A stretch of DNA of 11,838 nucleotides from contig JAIOXC010000035.1 in the NCBI GenBank assembly GCA_021741795.1, forward strand, positions 1 to 11,838. The letters run 5' to 3'. Each line of letters begins with the position of its first letter. Within the stretch, counting starts at the first letter, position 1. Made by a program: the position numbers and the translations under genes. Shown here piece after piece: positions 1-7,634 of the stretch. Below the pieces are notes generated by a model. That model saw only the letters and a program-made list of their open reading frames with translations. It ran no database searches and was not told where the DNA came from. Source of the DNA: Ilumatobacteraceae bacterium (lineage in GTDB: Bacteria > Actinomycetota > Acidimicrobiia > Acidimicrobiales > Ilumatobacteraceae).

Positions 1-186
1 ACAGCCACAAAGTATTCGCACATCTCGTATCTAGACGTGATCAACAAGGGTCTCAAAGTGATGGACTCGACAGCGATTACCTTCTGTCGTGACAACAATT
101 TGCCGATCGTAGTTTTCAACCTGTTGGAGCGTGGAAACGTCAAGTCCATACTCAGAGGTGAGGAAATAGGTACGCTGGTCGGGTGA
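1..186 (+). CDS. pyrH: UMP kinase, C-terminal fragment (PyrH)
   Basis: This is the last 61 codons of a gene that begins before the window, ending at TGA 184-186. UMP kinase phosphorylates UMP to UDP in the cytoplasm, using ATP, for pyrimidine nucleotide synthesis. The fragment shows the family's C-terminal pattern: a Tyr-Leu-Asp-Val-Ile segment, then GLKVMDSTAITFCRDN, the hydrophobic strand LPIVVFNL, and the closing GNVKSILRGEEIGTLVG. These residues belong to the amino-acid kinase fold near the nucleotide and subunit interfaces. The gene overlaps the GTG start of frr by 4 nt (GTGA), and pyrH–frr is a very common bacterial pairing, which strengthens the call. Only the C-terminus is visible, so the allosteric and UMP-binding parts cannot be checked. 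Confidence 0.93.
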   Translation, partial: TATKYSHISYLDVINKGLKVMDSTAITFCRDNNLPIVVFNLLERGNVKSILRGEEIGTLVG

Positions 187-740
187 TTGAGGAAACGTTG
201 CTTGAGGCCATGGACGGTATGGCCAAGGCTGTAGAGCATGTCCAGTCGCAGTTTTTGGGGGTACGCACGGGTCGTGCCACATCTAACTTGGTCGAGAAGA
301 TTGCAGTTGAGTACTACGGCGCGACGGTTCCCATGGTGCAACTCGCTTCGTTCCAAGTGCCAGATGCTCGCACTCTGGTGATCAAGCCTCACGATCGCGG
401 CTCAATCGCAGCGATCGAAAAGGCAATTCAGTCAAGTGATCTTGGCGTTACGCCTGGCAATGACGGTGTTGTTGTGCGGTTGAGTTTTCCAATGCTCACC
501 GAAGAGCGTCGCAAAGAATACGTAAAAGTTGTCAAGAACATGGCAGAAGACGGACGCATTGCATTACGCAATGTGCGTCGCGATGCACGCAAGGCTATGG
601 AGACCGCCGAAAAGGCTGGAGACATTTCAAAAGATGATCTCGAGCGGGCAGAAAAAGAGTTGGAAAAACTCACGCACGACAATGTTGAAGCAATTGACAA
701 AGCATTTAGCCGTAAGGAAACAGAACTACTCGAAGTGTAG
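183..740 (+). CDS. frr: Ribosome recycling factor (RRF)
   Basis: RRF works with EF-G in the cytoplasm to split the post-termination ribosome so that its subunits can be reused. The 185-residue product has the family's normal length. The recognisable order is an N-terminal helix (1-25), GVRTGRATSNLV (26-37), the beta domain with VPMVQLASFQVPDARTL (49-65) and IKPHD, and the long C-terminal helices beginning at LTEERRKEYVK (105-115), with the conserved basic face R129/R132/R133. The start is a GTG at 183 that overlaps the pyrH stop as GTGA. No good Shine-Dalgarno lies at normal distance (an AGGTGAGGA is 18 nt upstream), so translation probably depends on coupling to pyrH. The next in-frame ATG, at residue 10, would remove part of helix 1, so GTG is preferred. 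Confidence 0.96.
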   Translation: MIEETLLEAMDGMAKAVEHVQSQFLGVRTGRATSNLVEKIAVEYYGATVPMVQLASFQVPDARTLVIKPHDRGSIAAIEKAIQSSDLGVTPGNDGVVVRLSFPMLTEERRKEYVKVVKNMAEDGRIALRNVRRDARKAMETAEKAGDISKDDLERAEKELEKLTHDNVEAIDKAFSRKETELLEV

Positions 741-751
741 GGAGACAACTC

Positions 752-2170
752 ATGAGCAATGACAATAGGGGCAATTTTTCGGATGATGACACAAATGGTG
801 TTGACAGAACTGTCGATCCAACGATTGACTTTGGTGATGAGTTTGGCGTAGTCAAGTTTGCCGAGACAGACGACAGCGGTCCTGCACTCGCTTTTGGCAA
901 CAACGACACAGAGCAACTTCCGCATTGGACCGAGGCACCTACTGGCGAGGTTCCGCGGTTTGGAAAAACTGACGATCAGCCGACTCGGCGCATAGTTATT
1001 GGTGCAAATGACAGCAGTCGTGACCGTGATGATTCTGATAACTCCGACGTGTGGTCTGCATACAACGAACCAGATCCAAGTGCATCGACTGGTGCTCGCC
1101 GTCCATCGTTTGAAACCACAACTCCGCCACCGGTGAGCTCTCCTCGCCGTGAAGGTCGCATTGTCATCGGCACTGATCCAACCGATGAGCGTCGTCGCCC
1201 TGTTGCGCGAGATGCATCGGGTGCGCAATCCCGACCGGTTTCACGTCCTGCTTCGCGCAGCAGCTCGTCTAAGACCTCCGCTCGTGGAGCGCAGGTGACG
1301 CGCGCACAACGTTCGTCATCTGGCCCAACCACTGGCAGAGACTTGCCAACAGCAACAGCGGTGGGCGCATTGCTCGCTGCCGTATTTATAGCATCATTGA
1401 TGTGGAGGCCAGCAGCGGTGATGTTGCTGATTGCAGTTCTCATCGGTGTCGCTGCAATTGAATTTTTTACTCAAGCCAACGTCAGTGGTTACCGACCATC
1501 AACGGTCATGGGTGTTGTTGGTTGCGTTGCTGCGCCGCTCTGTGCGTATTGGATTGGTGATGCGGCACTTCCGCTCGTGTTGGTGTTCGGGTTTGTTGCC
1601 ACAGTTGTAGTGTTCATCGGAAGCGATGGCATTGAGTCTGGTCCTGTGCCAAACACCGCAATCATGATGCTCGCAATGCTGTGGATCGGTCTGATGAGCT
1701 CGTATGCAGCATTGATTCTGCGTTTCTCGTCTACAAACGGTGCAGCATTTGTAAACGTAGGTACCGACACCTTGTTTATTATCGTTATTGGAGTGATTGC
1801 CAATGACATGGCGGCCTACTTTGTAGGTACGGCGATGGGACGAACTCCCTTGCGTGACTGGATTAGTCCTGCGAAATCTATTGAGGGTTTGATTGGCGGA
1901 ACTGTCGGCACATTTGTTGCAGTGGTGCTGGTCGGAATGCAGAGCACCACATGGAACAGTTTCGGAGATTGGATCTTGCTCTCCTTAGTGATTTCGGTCA
2001 TGGCGCCGCTTGGTGATCTTGCCGAGTCGATGTTTAAGCGCAACCTCAACGTCAAAGATTTTGGCACTGTGTTGCGTGGACATGGGGGAGTTCTCGACCG
2101 TTTCGACAGTCTGTTGTTCGTCTTGCCAGCGACCTATTACCTGACTCTTGTCATCCAACCGTGGGGCTGA
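752..2170 (+). CDS. cdsA: Phosphatidate cytidylyltransferase with long disordered N-terminal extension
   Basis: CDP-diacylglycerol synthase: makes CDP-diacylglycerol from phosphatidate and CTP in the cytoplasmic membrane, the branch point for phosphatidylglycerol, cardiolipin and phosphatidylinositol. The C-terminal half (about 199-470) has eight or nine hydrophobic segments. It ends with the full family signature at 426-452: S-x-x-K-R, K-D-F-G, then G-H-G-G-V-L-D-R-F-D. NDMAAY (351-356) and PLGDLAESMFKR (419-430) are further catalytic-region motifs. The first ~195 residues are hydrophilic, first Asp/Glu-rich, then Pro/Ser/Arg-rich, with no recognised domain. They contain RIVIG twice (80-84 and 136-140). 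At 472 residues the protein is much longer than the ~270-300 typical of minimal CdsA. A Shine-Dalgarno AGGGAG (739-744) sits 7 nt before the ATG, just after frr. The enzymatic call is firm; the role of the extension is unknown. Confidence 0.95.
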   Translation: MSNDNRGNFSDDDTNGVDRTVDPTIDFGDEFGVVKFAETDDSGPALAFGNNDTEQLPHWTEAPTGEVPRFGKTDDQPTRRIVIGANDSSRDRDDSDNSDVWSAYNEPDPSASTGARRPSFETTTPPPVSSPRREGRIVIGTDPTDERRRPVARDASGAQSRPVSRPASRSSSSKTSARGAQVTRAQRSSSGPTTGRDLPTATAVGALLAAVFIASLMWRPAAVMLLIAVLIGVAAIEFFTQANVSGYRPSTVMGVVGCVAAPLCAYWIGDAALPLVLVFGFVATVVVFIGSDGIESGPVPNTAIMMLAMLWIGLMSSYAALILRFSSTNGAAFVNVGTDTLFIIVIGVIANDMAAYFVGTAMGRTPLRDWISPAKSIEGLIGGTVGTFVAVVLVGMQSTTWNSFGDWILLSLVISVMAPLGDLAESMFKRNLNVKDFGTVLRGHGGVLDRFDSLLFVLPATYYLTLVIQPWG

Positions 2171-2199
2171 TTTACCCATTTCACTGACAGACTGAACAG

Positions 2200-3342
2200 A
2201 TGTCGGTCGTGCGTGTTGCAATTGCTGGATCAACTGGCTCGATTGGTACGCAGACCCTCGATGTCATTTCTCGTAGCGGTGGTGAGTACGAAGTAGTCGG
2301 TCTTGGAGTTGGAAGTTCTGCTGATGCAGTAATCGCGCAAGCCAAGTCATGTAATCCAAAAATGGTTGCTGTCAGCAATGACGAGGCCCGCAAGAAAGTG
2401 GCCAAGGCGTTGCAGGGTGTTGAAGTTGTTGCTGATTTTGCAGAGCTTGCGCGCGACGCCGATGTCGTTGTCAACGGCGTTGTTGGTTTTGCAGGCTTGT
2501 CAGTAACGATGTCAACACTGCAACACGGCAAGCGACTTGCGCTGGCAAACAAGGAGAGCCTGATTGCAGCAGGCCCAATTGTGCAACCACTGCGAAACAT
2601 CAAAGGCGCCGTGATTGTGCCTGTCGACAGCGAACACTGCGCGATTCATCAATGCTTGCGATCATCAACCGACGCACAACGTGAAGTGCGGCGCTTGTTG
2701 TTGACTGCAAGTGGTGGACCATTTCGGGGTCGCACTGCAGAGTCGCTGCAAGAAGTGACAATCGTCGATGCACTCAAACACCCAACCTGGTCAATGGGTC
2801 CAAAGATCACAGTCGATTCTTCAACATTGATGAATAAAGGTCTTGAGGTTATTGAGGCTCATGAACTGTTTGGAGTGGGGTTTGACAACATTGATGTTGT
2901 TGTGCATCCGCAGTCAGTTGTGCACTCGATGGTCGAGTTCGCAGACGGTGCGGTCATCGCACAGTTGTCTTTGCCCGACATGCGACTGCCGATTGCTTAT
3001 GCGCTTGGGTTTCCTGCGCGCTCCGACATAGCGTTTGGCGCGATTGATTGGACGCAACTGAGTCGCCTCGACTTTGAGACACCAGATAGATCTACGTTTC
3101 GATGCTTGGATCTTGCGTATCAGGCTGGTCGAGTTGGTAGAACTGCGCCAGCATGGCTCAGTGCCGCAAACGAAATTGCTGTAGAAGCATTTCTGGCGGG
3201 GCGCATCTCGTGGTCTAAAATTGCTGGTGTTATTGAGCAAACGATGCAACATCACGATGGCATTGCGCCCACAACCGTTGAGGATATTTTGCACGCAGAT
3301 GTGTCAGCCCGCAGGTTTGCAGCACTGGAGTTAACAAAATGA
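2200..3342 (+). CDS. dxr: 1-deoxy-D-xylulose 5-phosphate reductoisomerase
   Basis: Converts DXP to 2-C-methyl-D-erythritol 4-phosphate with NADPH, the first committed step of the MEP isoprenoid pathway, in the cytoplasm. The 380-residue length is normal. The NADPH-binding motif is GSTGSIGTQTLDV (10-22), followed by ALANKESLI (114-122). The divalent-metal ligands are D143 and E145 in VPVDSEH (140-146) and E216 in MNKGLEVIE (211-219). LTASGGPFR (168-176) and the flexible substrate-closing loop KHPTWSMG (193-200) are intact, as is VVHPQSVVHSMVEF (234-247). All key residues are present, so the enzyme should be active. The ATG at 2200 lies 29 nt after cdsA with no obvious Shine-Dalgarno. The stop overlaps the next gene's start (ATGA). 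A downstream MEP enzyme, ispG, lies one gene away. Confidence 0.97.
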   Translation: MSVVRVAIAGSTGSIGTQTLDVISRSGGEYEVVGLGVGSSADAVIAQAKSCNPKMVAVSNDEARKKVAKALQGVEVVADFAELARDADVVVNGVVGFAGLSVTMSTLQHGKRLALANKESLIAAGPIVQPLRNIKGAVIVPVDSEHCAIHQCLRSSTDAQREVRRLLLTASGGPFRGRTAESLQEVTIVDALKHPTWSMGPKITVDSSTLMNKGLEVIEAHELFGVGFDNIDVVVHPQSVVHSMVEFADGAVIAQLSLPDMRLPIAYALGFPARSDIAFGAIDWTQLSRLDFETPDRSTFRCLDLAYQAGRVGRTAPAWLSAANEIAVEAFLAGRISWSKIAGVIEQTMQHHDGIAPTTVEDILHADVSARRFAALELTK

Positions 3343-4586
3343 GTTCGTTTTACAACAAGTTTCGTGACGAGATCGTGGCTGGTGGTGACACAACCGATCA
3401 ACCCAAGCGCATCAATGACAAGCGAACGAGTTTGATTGCTGGTAGCTCACTGATCGGATTGCTCGTTTGGCTGGGGGTAAGCAGCCCTTGGACATTTGTT
3501 TTTGTGGTGGGCTTGCTCGCCTCTGTCTTTTTGCATGAAATGGGTCATTTTGTTACTGCTCGTCGCACGGGCATGAAGGTGACGCAATTTTTTATGGGCT
3601 TTGGCCCACGGCTGTGGAGCATGCAGCGAGGAGAAGTGGAGTATGGCATGAGGGCATTGCCACTTGGAGCATTTGTTCGAATAGTCGGCATGAACAATCT
3701 GGACGAATGCGACCCGGCCGATGAACCACGCGCCTATCGGGCACAGTCGTATCCAAAACGTCTACTAGTGATCACTGCTGGCTCATTGATGCACGGCATC
3801 ATTGCGCTCGTCCTATTTTTTGGGGTCTATGCGACTTCTGGTCGCTATAGCGAAACCGGCGACGTACTTGTAACTTCTCCACCCGCTGCTAATTCTCCAG
3901 CACAACAGTCGGGTGTTGTTATGGGCGACGTTGTACGGGAAATTGATGGCATCGTAATTTCAACTCGTGAACAATTTGTCGAGCAAATAGTCTCAAAGCA
4001 GCCCGGCCAAATTGTTCCTGTAGTTGTCGAGCGCGCAGGCAAACGAGTTTCACTCAGCGTCACGCTTGGAAACAATCCGGTAGATACTTCGCTTGCTTAT
4101 TTTGGTGTGGCAAGTTGGTCGCTTGACTATGTTCAAGTCAATCCAATTAAAGCCGTTGGCTATGCAACACAAGACTTGGTTGTAACGGCAGGTAGGTCGG
4201 TGGTGGGAGTGTTTGTGGTGCTCAATCCAATCAATATTTTTAACAGCGTTGTCGATGACAAAGCCGACCCTGCAACTCGTCCCGGCACCGTTGTAGGTGC
4301 AAGCCAACTTGGTGGTGAGATCGGTCGACAAGATGGGTTGAAGGGTGTTCTTTTGCTGCTCGCAAGTGTCAATGTGTTCGTTGGCGTGTTCAACATGTTT
4401 CCGCTGTTGCCCTTTGATGGAGGTCATGCTGCGATTGCCACCTACGAAAGATTTCGCTCGCGACGCAACAAGACGTATCGCGCCGATGTTGGCAAGATGG
4501 TGCCAGTTGCCACGATGGTGGTGGGTTTGCTCGCCATGCTGTTAGTCGTTGGCCTATACCTCGATCTCACTCAGCCAATTGGCTGA
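3339..4586 (+). CDS. rseP: Site-2-type intramembrane zinc metalloprotease (M50, RseP/Rip1-like)
   Basis: A polytopic membrane protease that cuts substrates within the bilayer. Family members process anti-sigma factors (RseA in E. coli) or membrane regulators (Rip1 in mycobacteria); the substrate here is unknown. The zinc motif HEMGH (66-70) lies in a transmembrane helix. The second catalytic motif is NMFPLLPFDGG (352-362), supplying the Asp ligand at 360. A PDZ domain occupies roughly 175-245, with the SGVVMGDVVREIDG segment at 191-204. Hydrophobic segments lie near 32-64, 143-164, 336-358 and 387-408. Length is 415 residues, normal for the family. A TGGAG Shine-Dalgarno (3326-3330) sits 8 nt before an ATG that overlaps the dxr stop. 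The dxr–rseP–ispG order is common in actinobacteria. The symbol is used by family; rip1 is the mycobacterial name. Confidence 0.93.
   Translation: MSSFYNKFRDEIVAGGDTTDQPKRINDKRTSLIAGSSLIGLLVWLGVSSPWTFVFVVGLLASVFLHEMGHFVTARRTGMKVTQFFMGFGPRLWSMQRGEVEYGMRALPLGAFVRIVGMNNLDECDPADEPRAYRAQSYPKRLLVITAGSLMHGIIALVLFFGVYATSGRYSETGDVLVTSPPAANSPAQQSGVVMGDVVREIDGIVISTREQFVEQIVSKQPGQIVPVVVERAGKRVSLSVTLGNNPVDTSLAYFGVASWSLDYVQVNPIKAVGYATQDLVVTAGRSVVGVFVVLNPINIFNSVVDDKADPATRPGTVVGASQLGGEIGRQDGLKGVLLLLASVNVFVGVFNMFPLLPFDGGHAAIATYERFRSRRNKTYRADVGKMVPVATMVVGLLAMLLVVGLYLDLTQPIG
4571..4586. repeat. Perfect 16-bp palindrome spanning the end of rseP
   Basis: The sequence tcagccaattggctga is identical to its reverse complement and ends exactly on the rseP stop codon. 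As RNA it could fold to a 6-bp stem with an AAUU loop. No T-run follows, so it is not a convincing intrinsic terminator. It sits 55 nt before ispG and could be a protein-binding site or chance. Confidence 0.5.
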
Positions 4587-4641
4587 AGTTCACTGTAAGT
4601 AAAACGTTGCAAAACCTTGCCGTGATGACAAACTGGTATTC

Positions 4642-5862
4642 ATGACCGCATATGCGAGGCGCCAAACGCGCCAAATCTCGGTAGGCAAAGTTGCCGTTGG
4701 TGGCAATGCGCCAATCAGCATTCAGTCAATGACCATCACCAAGACAGCCGATGTTGAAGGCACGTTGCAACAAATTTATGCACTTGCTGCGGCCGGCTGT
4801 GACATCGTGCGCTGTACGTGCAACGAAGCCGAAGCCGCTGAGGGTCTTGCTCAAATAGTTCCGCGTTCGCCAGTGCCGATCATCGCCGACATCCATCATC
4901 AATACAAGATGGCCTTAGCGGCAATGGAAGCGGGTGTGCATGGATTGCGCCTCAATCCTGGAAACATTCGTAAACCTGAACACATCAAAGCGGTTGCATC
5001 CGAGGCTCGCGATCGTAAGGTGCCAATTCGGATTGGTGTCAACGGTGGATCTCTTGACCCAGCGTTGTACGAAAAATATGGCGGCCTGACTGCTGAAGCA
5101 ATGGTGGAATCCGCTTTGCGGGAGATCGCATATTTCGAAGAAGTTGATTTTGATTTAATCAAAATTTCTGTCAAGGCTTCTAACGTTCCGCTCATGATCG
5201 AGGCATATCGCCAGTTGAGCGAAGTAACCAATCATCCGTTGCATCTTGGTGTCACCGAAGCTGGGCCACTGCCAGGCGGACTCATTAAGGCAACCGCAGG
5301 AATCTCGACATTGCTCATGGAAGGCATTGGCGACACGATTCGGTACAGCCTCACAGCCGACCCAGTGGAAGAAGCGCGAGCAGGCAGACAATTGCTTGAG
5401 TCGCTCGGTCTGCGTGAGCGCAAAAATGTTGACTTAATTGCGTGCCCAAGTTGTGGGCGAGCAGAGATTGATGTCATTGATGTCGCCAATCGCGCACAAG
5501 CAGCATTCGCAGATAAAAAAATTCCGTTGCAAATTGCAGTCATGGGCTGTGTCGTTAATGGCCCTGGCGAAGCACGTGAAGCCGACCTGGGTATTGCAGC
5601 GGGTAACAAACGAGGTCACTTATTCGTCAAGGGTCGCAACGTTGCGGTAGTGCCAGAGTCGGAAATGGTGGAGGCGCTCATTGACTGGGCCACATACATT
5701 CACGAACACGGAGTGGAGGCCGCAATTGCTCGCGTTGACACCGCGCTCGCCGAGCGCGAAGCAACAAAAGACCGCAATATGTTGCTCAAAGAGCATGGCG
5801 ATGATGTCAATCATGCCGACGAAAAAATTGTGGAAATACGGAAGAAAGTCGCTGGTAACTAG
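4642..5862 (+). CDS. ispG: 4-hydroxy-3-methylbut-2-enyl diphosphate synthase (IspG/GcpE)
   Basis: A [4Fe-4S] enzyme that reductively opens methylerythritol cyclodiphosphate to HMBPP, the penultimate MEP-pathway step, in the cytoplasm. The 406-residue protein has the bacterial two-domain form. The TIM-barrel domain (about 1-255) includes SIQSMTITKT (26-35), ADIHHQY (82-88), GLRLNPGNI (101-109) and LHLGVTEAG (200-208). The C-terminal cluster domain has the three cysteine ligands C268 and C271 (in CPSCGR) and C303 (in MGCVVNGPGE), plus the fourth ligand E310. The ATG at 4642 gives the usual N-terminus, with R-x-T-R-x-I-x-V-G near residues 7-15. No Shine-Dalgarno or confident promoter is visible in the 55-nt gap after rseP. 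The last ~50 residues are a charged helical tail. It converges on the SGNH gene with 10 nt between stops. Confidence 0.97.
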   Translation: MTAYARRQTRQISVGKVAVGGNAPISIQSMTITKTADVEGTLQQIYALAAAGCDIVRCTCNEAEAAEGLAQIVPRSPVPIIADIHHQYKMALAAMEAGVHGLRLNPGNIRKPEHIKAVASEARDRKVPIRIGVNGGSLDPALYEKYGGLTAEAMVESALREIAYFEEVDFDLIKISVKASNVPLMIEAYRQLSEVTNHPLHLGVTEAGPLPGGLIKATAGISTLLMEGIGDTIRYSLTADPVEEARAGRQLLESLGLRERKNVDLIACPSCGRAEIDVIDVANRAQAAFADKKIPLQIAVMGCVVNGPGEAREADLGIAAGNKRGHLFVKGRNVAVVPESEMVEALIDWATYIHEHGVEAAIARVDTALAEREATKDRNMLLKEHGDDVNHADEKIVEIRKKVAGN

Positions 5863-5872
5863 CAGCTAGCAA

Positions 5873-6613
5873 TTATCCAGGTATGGTCGTCGCCACGACG
5901 ACTGTCGTTGTAGTTGTCGTAGTTGTTGTAGTTGTTGTAGTAGTAGGCACAACCACATTCCACAAGTTTTGTGCAATCTCGATGTAGAGCGTTGCGCGCG
6001 CTCGGTATCCAACTGGTTGCAAGTGCAGTTTGTCAAAGGCAAACCACTTAGAGTTGGCAGAGATCATTGTGTACCAGTCGACGACCGAGACGTTGGGGTA
6101 GTCAAGTGCAACACGATTGAGCACTCTGTTAAATACTGGCGATGCGCGAATGTAATACTGGCTATCAATTCGCGAAACATTAACCCACACCACCGGAATG
6201 TCGCCGATCAATGTGAGTAGTTCACGAATTCGATCTTCGTAGTAACGCACTTTGATTGAACTTTGTAGGTCATTACTCCCAAGTGCCACGATCACAGCCG
6301 AGGGTCGTACTTTTGCCTTGAGATACTTTGTGTAAGTCTTCACCCCGTTTTGCAGCGTGCTGGCTGGGCCGCTGATATTGCGGGAGAACGCCCCATCCAC
6401 AATTACTTTGTCAAATGTACCGAGGGCCTGCAGTTGCGGCATCACGTTGCCAAACCCTTTGTAATTGGCGCCCCAAGTAATGCTGTCGCCAAGAATCAGC
6501 AGCGTGTGTGTGGGTTCGACAGCGCGTGCATTGTCAACGAAGATGCAAGAAATCAGCGCGACAGCGAAAATGGTGAGAGTTCTGCGTACCCGCAGATTCA
6601 ATGCGTTCCCCAT
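5873..6613 (-). CDS. Secreted SGNH/GDSL-type hydrolase with poly-threonine C-terminus
   Basis: A probable exported esterase or acyl-hydrolase; the substrate cannot be read from the sequence. Counting from the ATG at 6613 (246 residues), residues 1-31 form a signal peptide: basic MGNALNLRVRR, a hydrophobic core, and a likely cut after ARA31. Block I is LILGDSITWG with nucleophile Ser44. Block III is ALGSND with Asn114. Block V is DKLHLQPVGY with Asp194 and His197. An Asp-Gly-Ala-Phe-Ser segment near 73-77 probably supplies block II. After the fold come 14 consecutive threonines, then VVVATTIPG. The open frame continues 20 codons upstream to GTG, but the 6613 start puts the signal peptide at the N-terminus and overlaps the manA stop by 16 bp, as expected in a coupled operon. 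Related proteins act on polysaccharide acyl groups, lipids or peptidoglycan modifications. Confidence 0.85.
   Translation of the reverse strand: MGNALNLRVRRTLTIFAVALISCIFVDNARAVEPTHTLLILGDSITWGANYKGFGNVMPQLQALGTFDKVIVDGAFSRNISGPASTLQNGVKTYTKYLKAKVRPSAVIVALGSNDLQSSIKVRYYEDRIRELLTLIGDIPVVWVNVSRIDSQYYIRASPVFNRVLNRVALDYPNVSVVDWYTMISANSKWFAFDKLHLQPVGYRARATLYIEIAQNLWNVVVPTTTTTTTTTTTTTTVVVATTIPG
5903..5944 (-). repeat. ACN codon repeat encoding 14 threonines
   Basis: Fourteen consecutive threonine codons (a mix of ACA, ACT and ACG, no ACC) form a low-complexity trinucleotide tract at the 3' end of the SGNH hydrolase gene. The mixed codons suggest the amino-acid tract itself is maintained rather than being a fresh single-unit expansion. 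Copy number could still vary by slippage. Poly-Thr tails of this kind are often linkers or glycosylation sites on actinobacterial surface proteins. Confidence 0.9.
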
Positions 6614-7632
6614 GTGCGAAACACAGTTGCAGTGCCATTGAGTTGTATCGATTCGTTGTTGTGTAACACACATGCCTGACCTCGCCTGATTGTGGTGGCA
6701 TCACCAGCAGTGCAGACCAATATTTCCGCTTGGTGTGTTGCCTTGACCGTCGTTTCTCCAGCAACCTCGATGCGCTCAACACCGAAGCGAGATGTGGAGA
6801 CGGGGTAGGTGAACCGACCTGGGGTCACTTCGGTTGCATTGACAACTGGTGAGGGAATCGATTCAAAACGTGCGACGGCCAAGAATTCGTCCACGCTGAC
6901 ATACTTTTTGGTGAAGGCTGCTCGCACCACGTTGTCTGATGACGACATCACTTCAACACCAGAACCACTGAGATATGCATGCGCATTGCCTGCGCCAAGA
7001 AAAAGCGCCTGACCAGGAGAAAGCCGTATGTGGTGCATCAACAATGCAACGAGCACTCCGCCATTTCCTGGATACATGCTTGCCAACCGCCCAGCCCATG
7101 CGGGCATTTGTGCTGGGAGTTGGTGTGGCCCGGTGGTCAATGCCCAGCGCACGCATTCAGCAAGTCCGTCATTCTCAAGATGCTCTGCGAGTTGTGCCCA
7201 GCCAAATCGTTTGCACAACTCGAGCGATTCTTCTATCGATCGAAATCCGCAAATTGCATCGAATGAAGTCAACGCAATCAGTAGCTCGGGTTTTGCTGAT
7301 GCGTCGCGGTAGATGCGTTGCGGGGCGTCGAGCGAAATACCAATTTCGTTTTCTTGTTGAAACCCACTCGCTGCTTGTTCGTCGGTGGGGTGAGTCTGCA
7401 GCGAAAGTGGCTTGTTGGCAGCAATAATTTTGACAAGGAAAGAAAGATCGCCAGTCAGTTGCTCAAGCGGCTTACTTCCGGTTGCATTTTTTACGAGCGA
7501 TGGTCCACCTCGGTGTGTGCCAAACCATAATTCGGCCCACGGTTGCGCATCGGCTTCTGTCGAAAGAAATTCTGGAATGAACTGTTGATCGCCCCAGTCG
7601 TAGTGCTGGACAACGCCTCGCAGTAAGTGCAT
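6598..7632 (-). CDS. manA: Mannose-6-phosphate isomerase, class I
   Basis: A zinc enzyme interconverting fructose 6-phosphate and mannose 6-phosphate in the cytoplasm, feeding GDP-mannose for glycans and glycolipids. The 344-residue product starts with the class I pattern GVVQHYDWG (6-14). Zinc ligands are Q79 and H81 in SLQTHP (77-82), E116 in AKPELLIAL (113-121) and H218 in GAGNAHAYL (213-221). The active-site stretch GSGVEVMSSSDNVVRAAFTKK (223-243) follows, with R237 as the likely catalytic arginine. The C-terminal cupin-like domain covers about 265-344. Length is somewhat short compared with ~390-residue actinobacterial members, but no motif is missing. The ATG lies 2 nt after the proS stop, so co-transcription is very likely. 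It overlaps the SGNH gene downstream by 16 bp. Shine-Dalgarno is weak. Confidence 0.94.
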   Translation of the reverse strand: MHLLRGVVQHYDWGDQQFIPEFLSTEADAQPWAELWFGTHRGGPSLVKNATGSKPLEQLTGDLSFLVKIIAANKPLSLQTHPTDEQAASGFQQENEIGISLDAPQRIYRDASAKPELLIALTSFDAICGFRSIEESLELCKRFGWAQLAEHLENDGLAECVRWALTTGPHQLPAQMPAWAGRLASMYPGNGGVLVALLMHHIRLSPGQALFLGAGNAHAYLSGSGVEVMSSSDNVVRAAFTKKYVSVDEFLAVARFESIPSPVVNATEVTPGRFTYPVSTSRFGVERIEVAGETTVKATHQAEILVCTAGDATTIRRGQACVLHNNESIQLNGTATVFRTWGTH

Positions 7633-7634
7633 CG

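Noticed and set aside
428..1228. Long open frame on the − strand (266 codons) across frr and cdsA
   Set aside because: It is antisense to two well-supported genes, its predicted product is Ser/Arg/Thr-rich without recognisable domains, and it matches no gene start signals.
4587..4641. Possible own promoter for ispG (TTGCAA at 4607 and TGGTAT at 4633)
   Set aside because: The spacer would be 20 bp and the −10 is poor, so ispG is more simply read from the upstream operon.
5886..5902. 7-bp hairpin as a terminator for ispG
   Set aside because: It falls in the Val/Thr codon run of the SGNH gene (GTC/ACG-type codons give self-complementarity) and has no T-tract.
6614..6673. Upstream GTG start for the SGNH hydrolase (20 extra residues)
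   Set aside because: It would bury the signal peptide behind a hydrophilic Cys/His/Gln-rich segment that is simply manA coding sequence in another frame.
6975..7427. Three overlapping + strand frames antisense to manA
   Set aside because: Different frames of the same stretch are open at once, and all products are Cys/Arg-rich with no known motif; manA explains the conservation.
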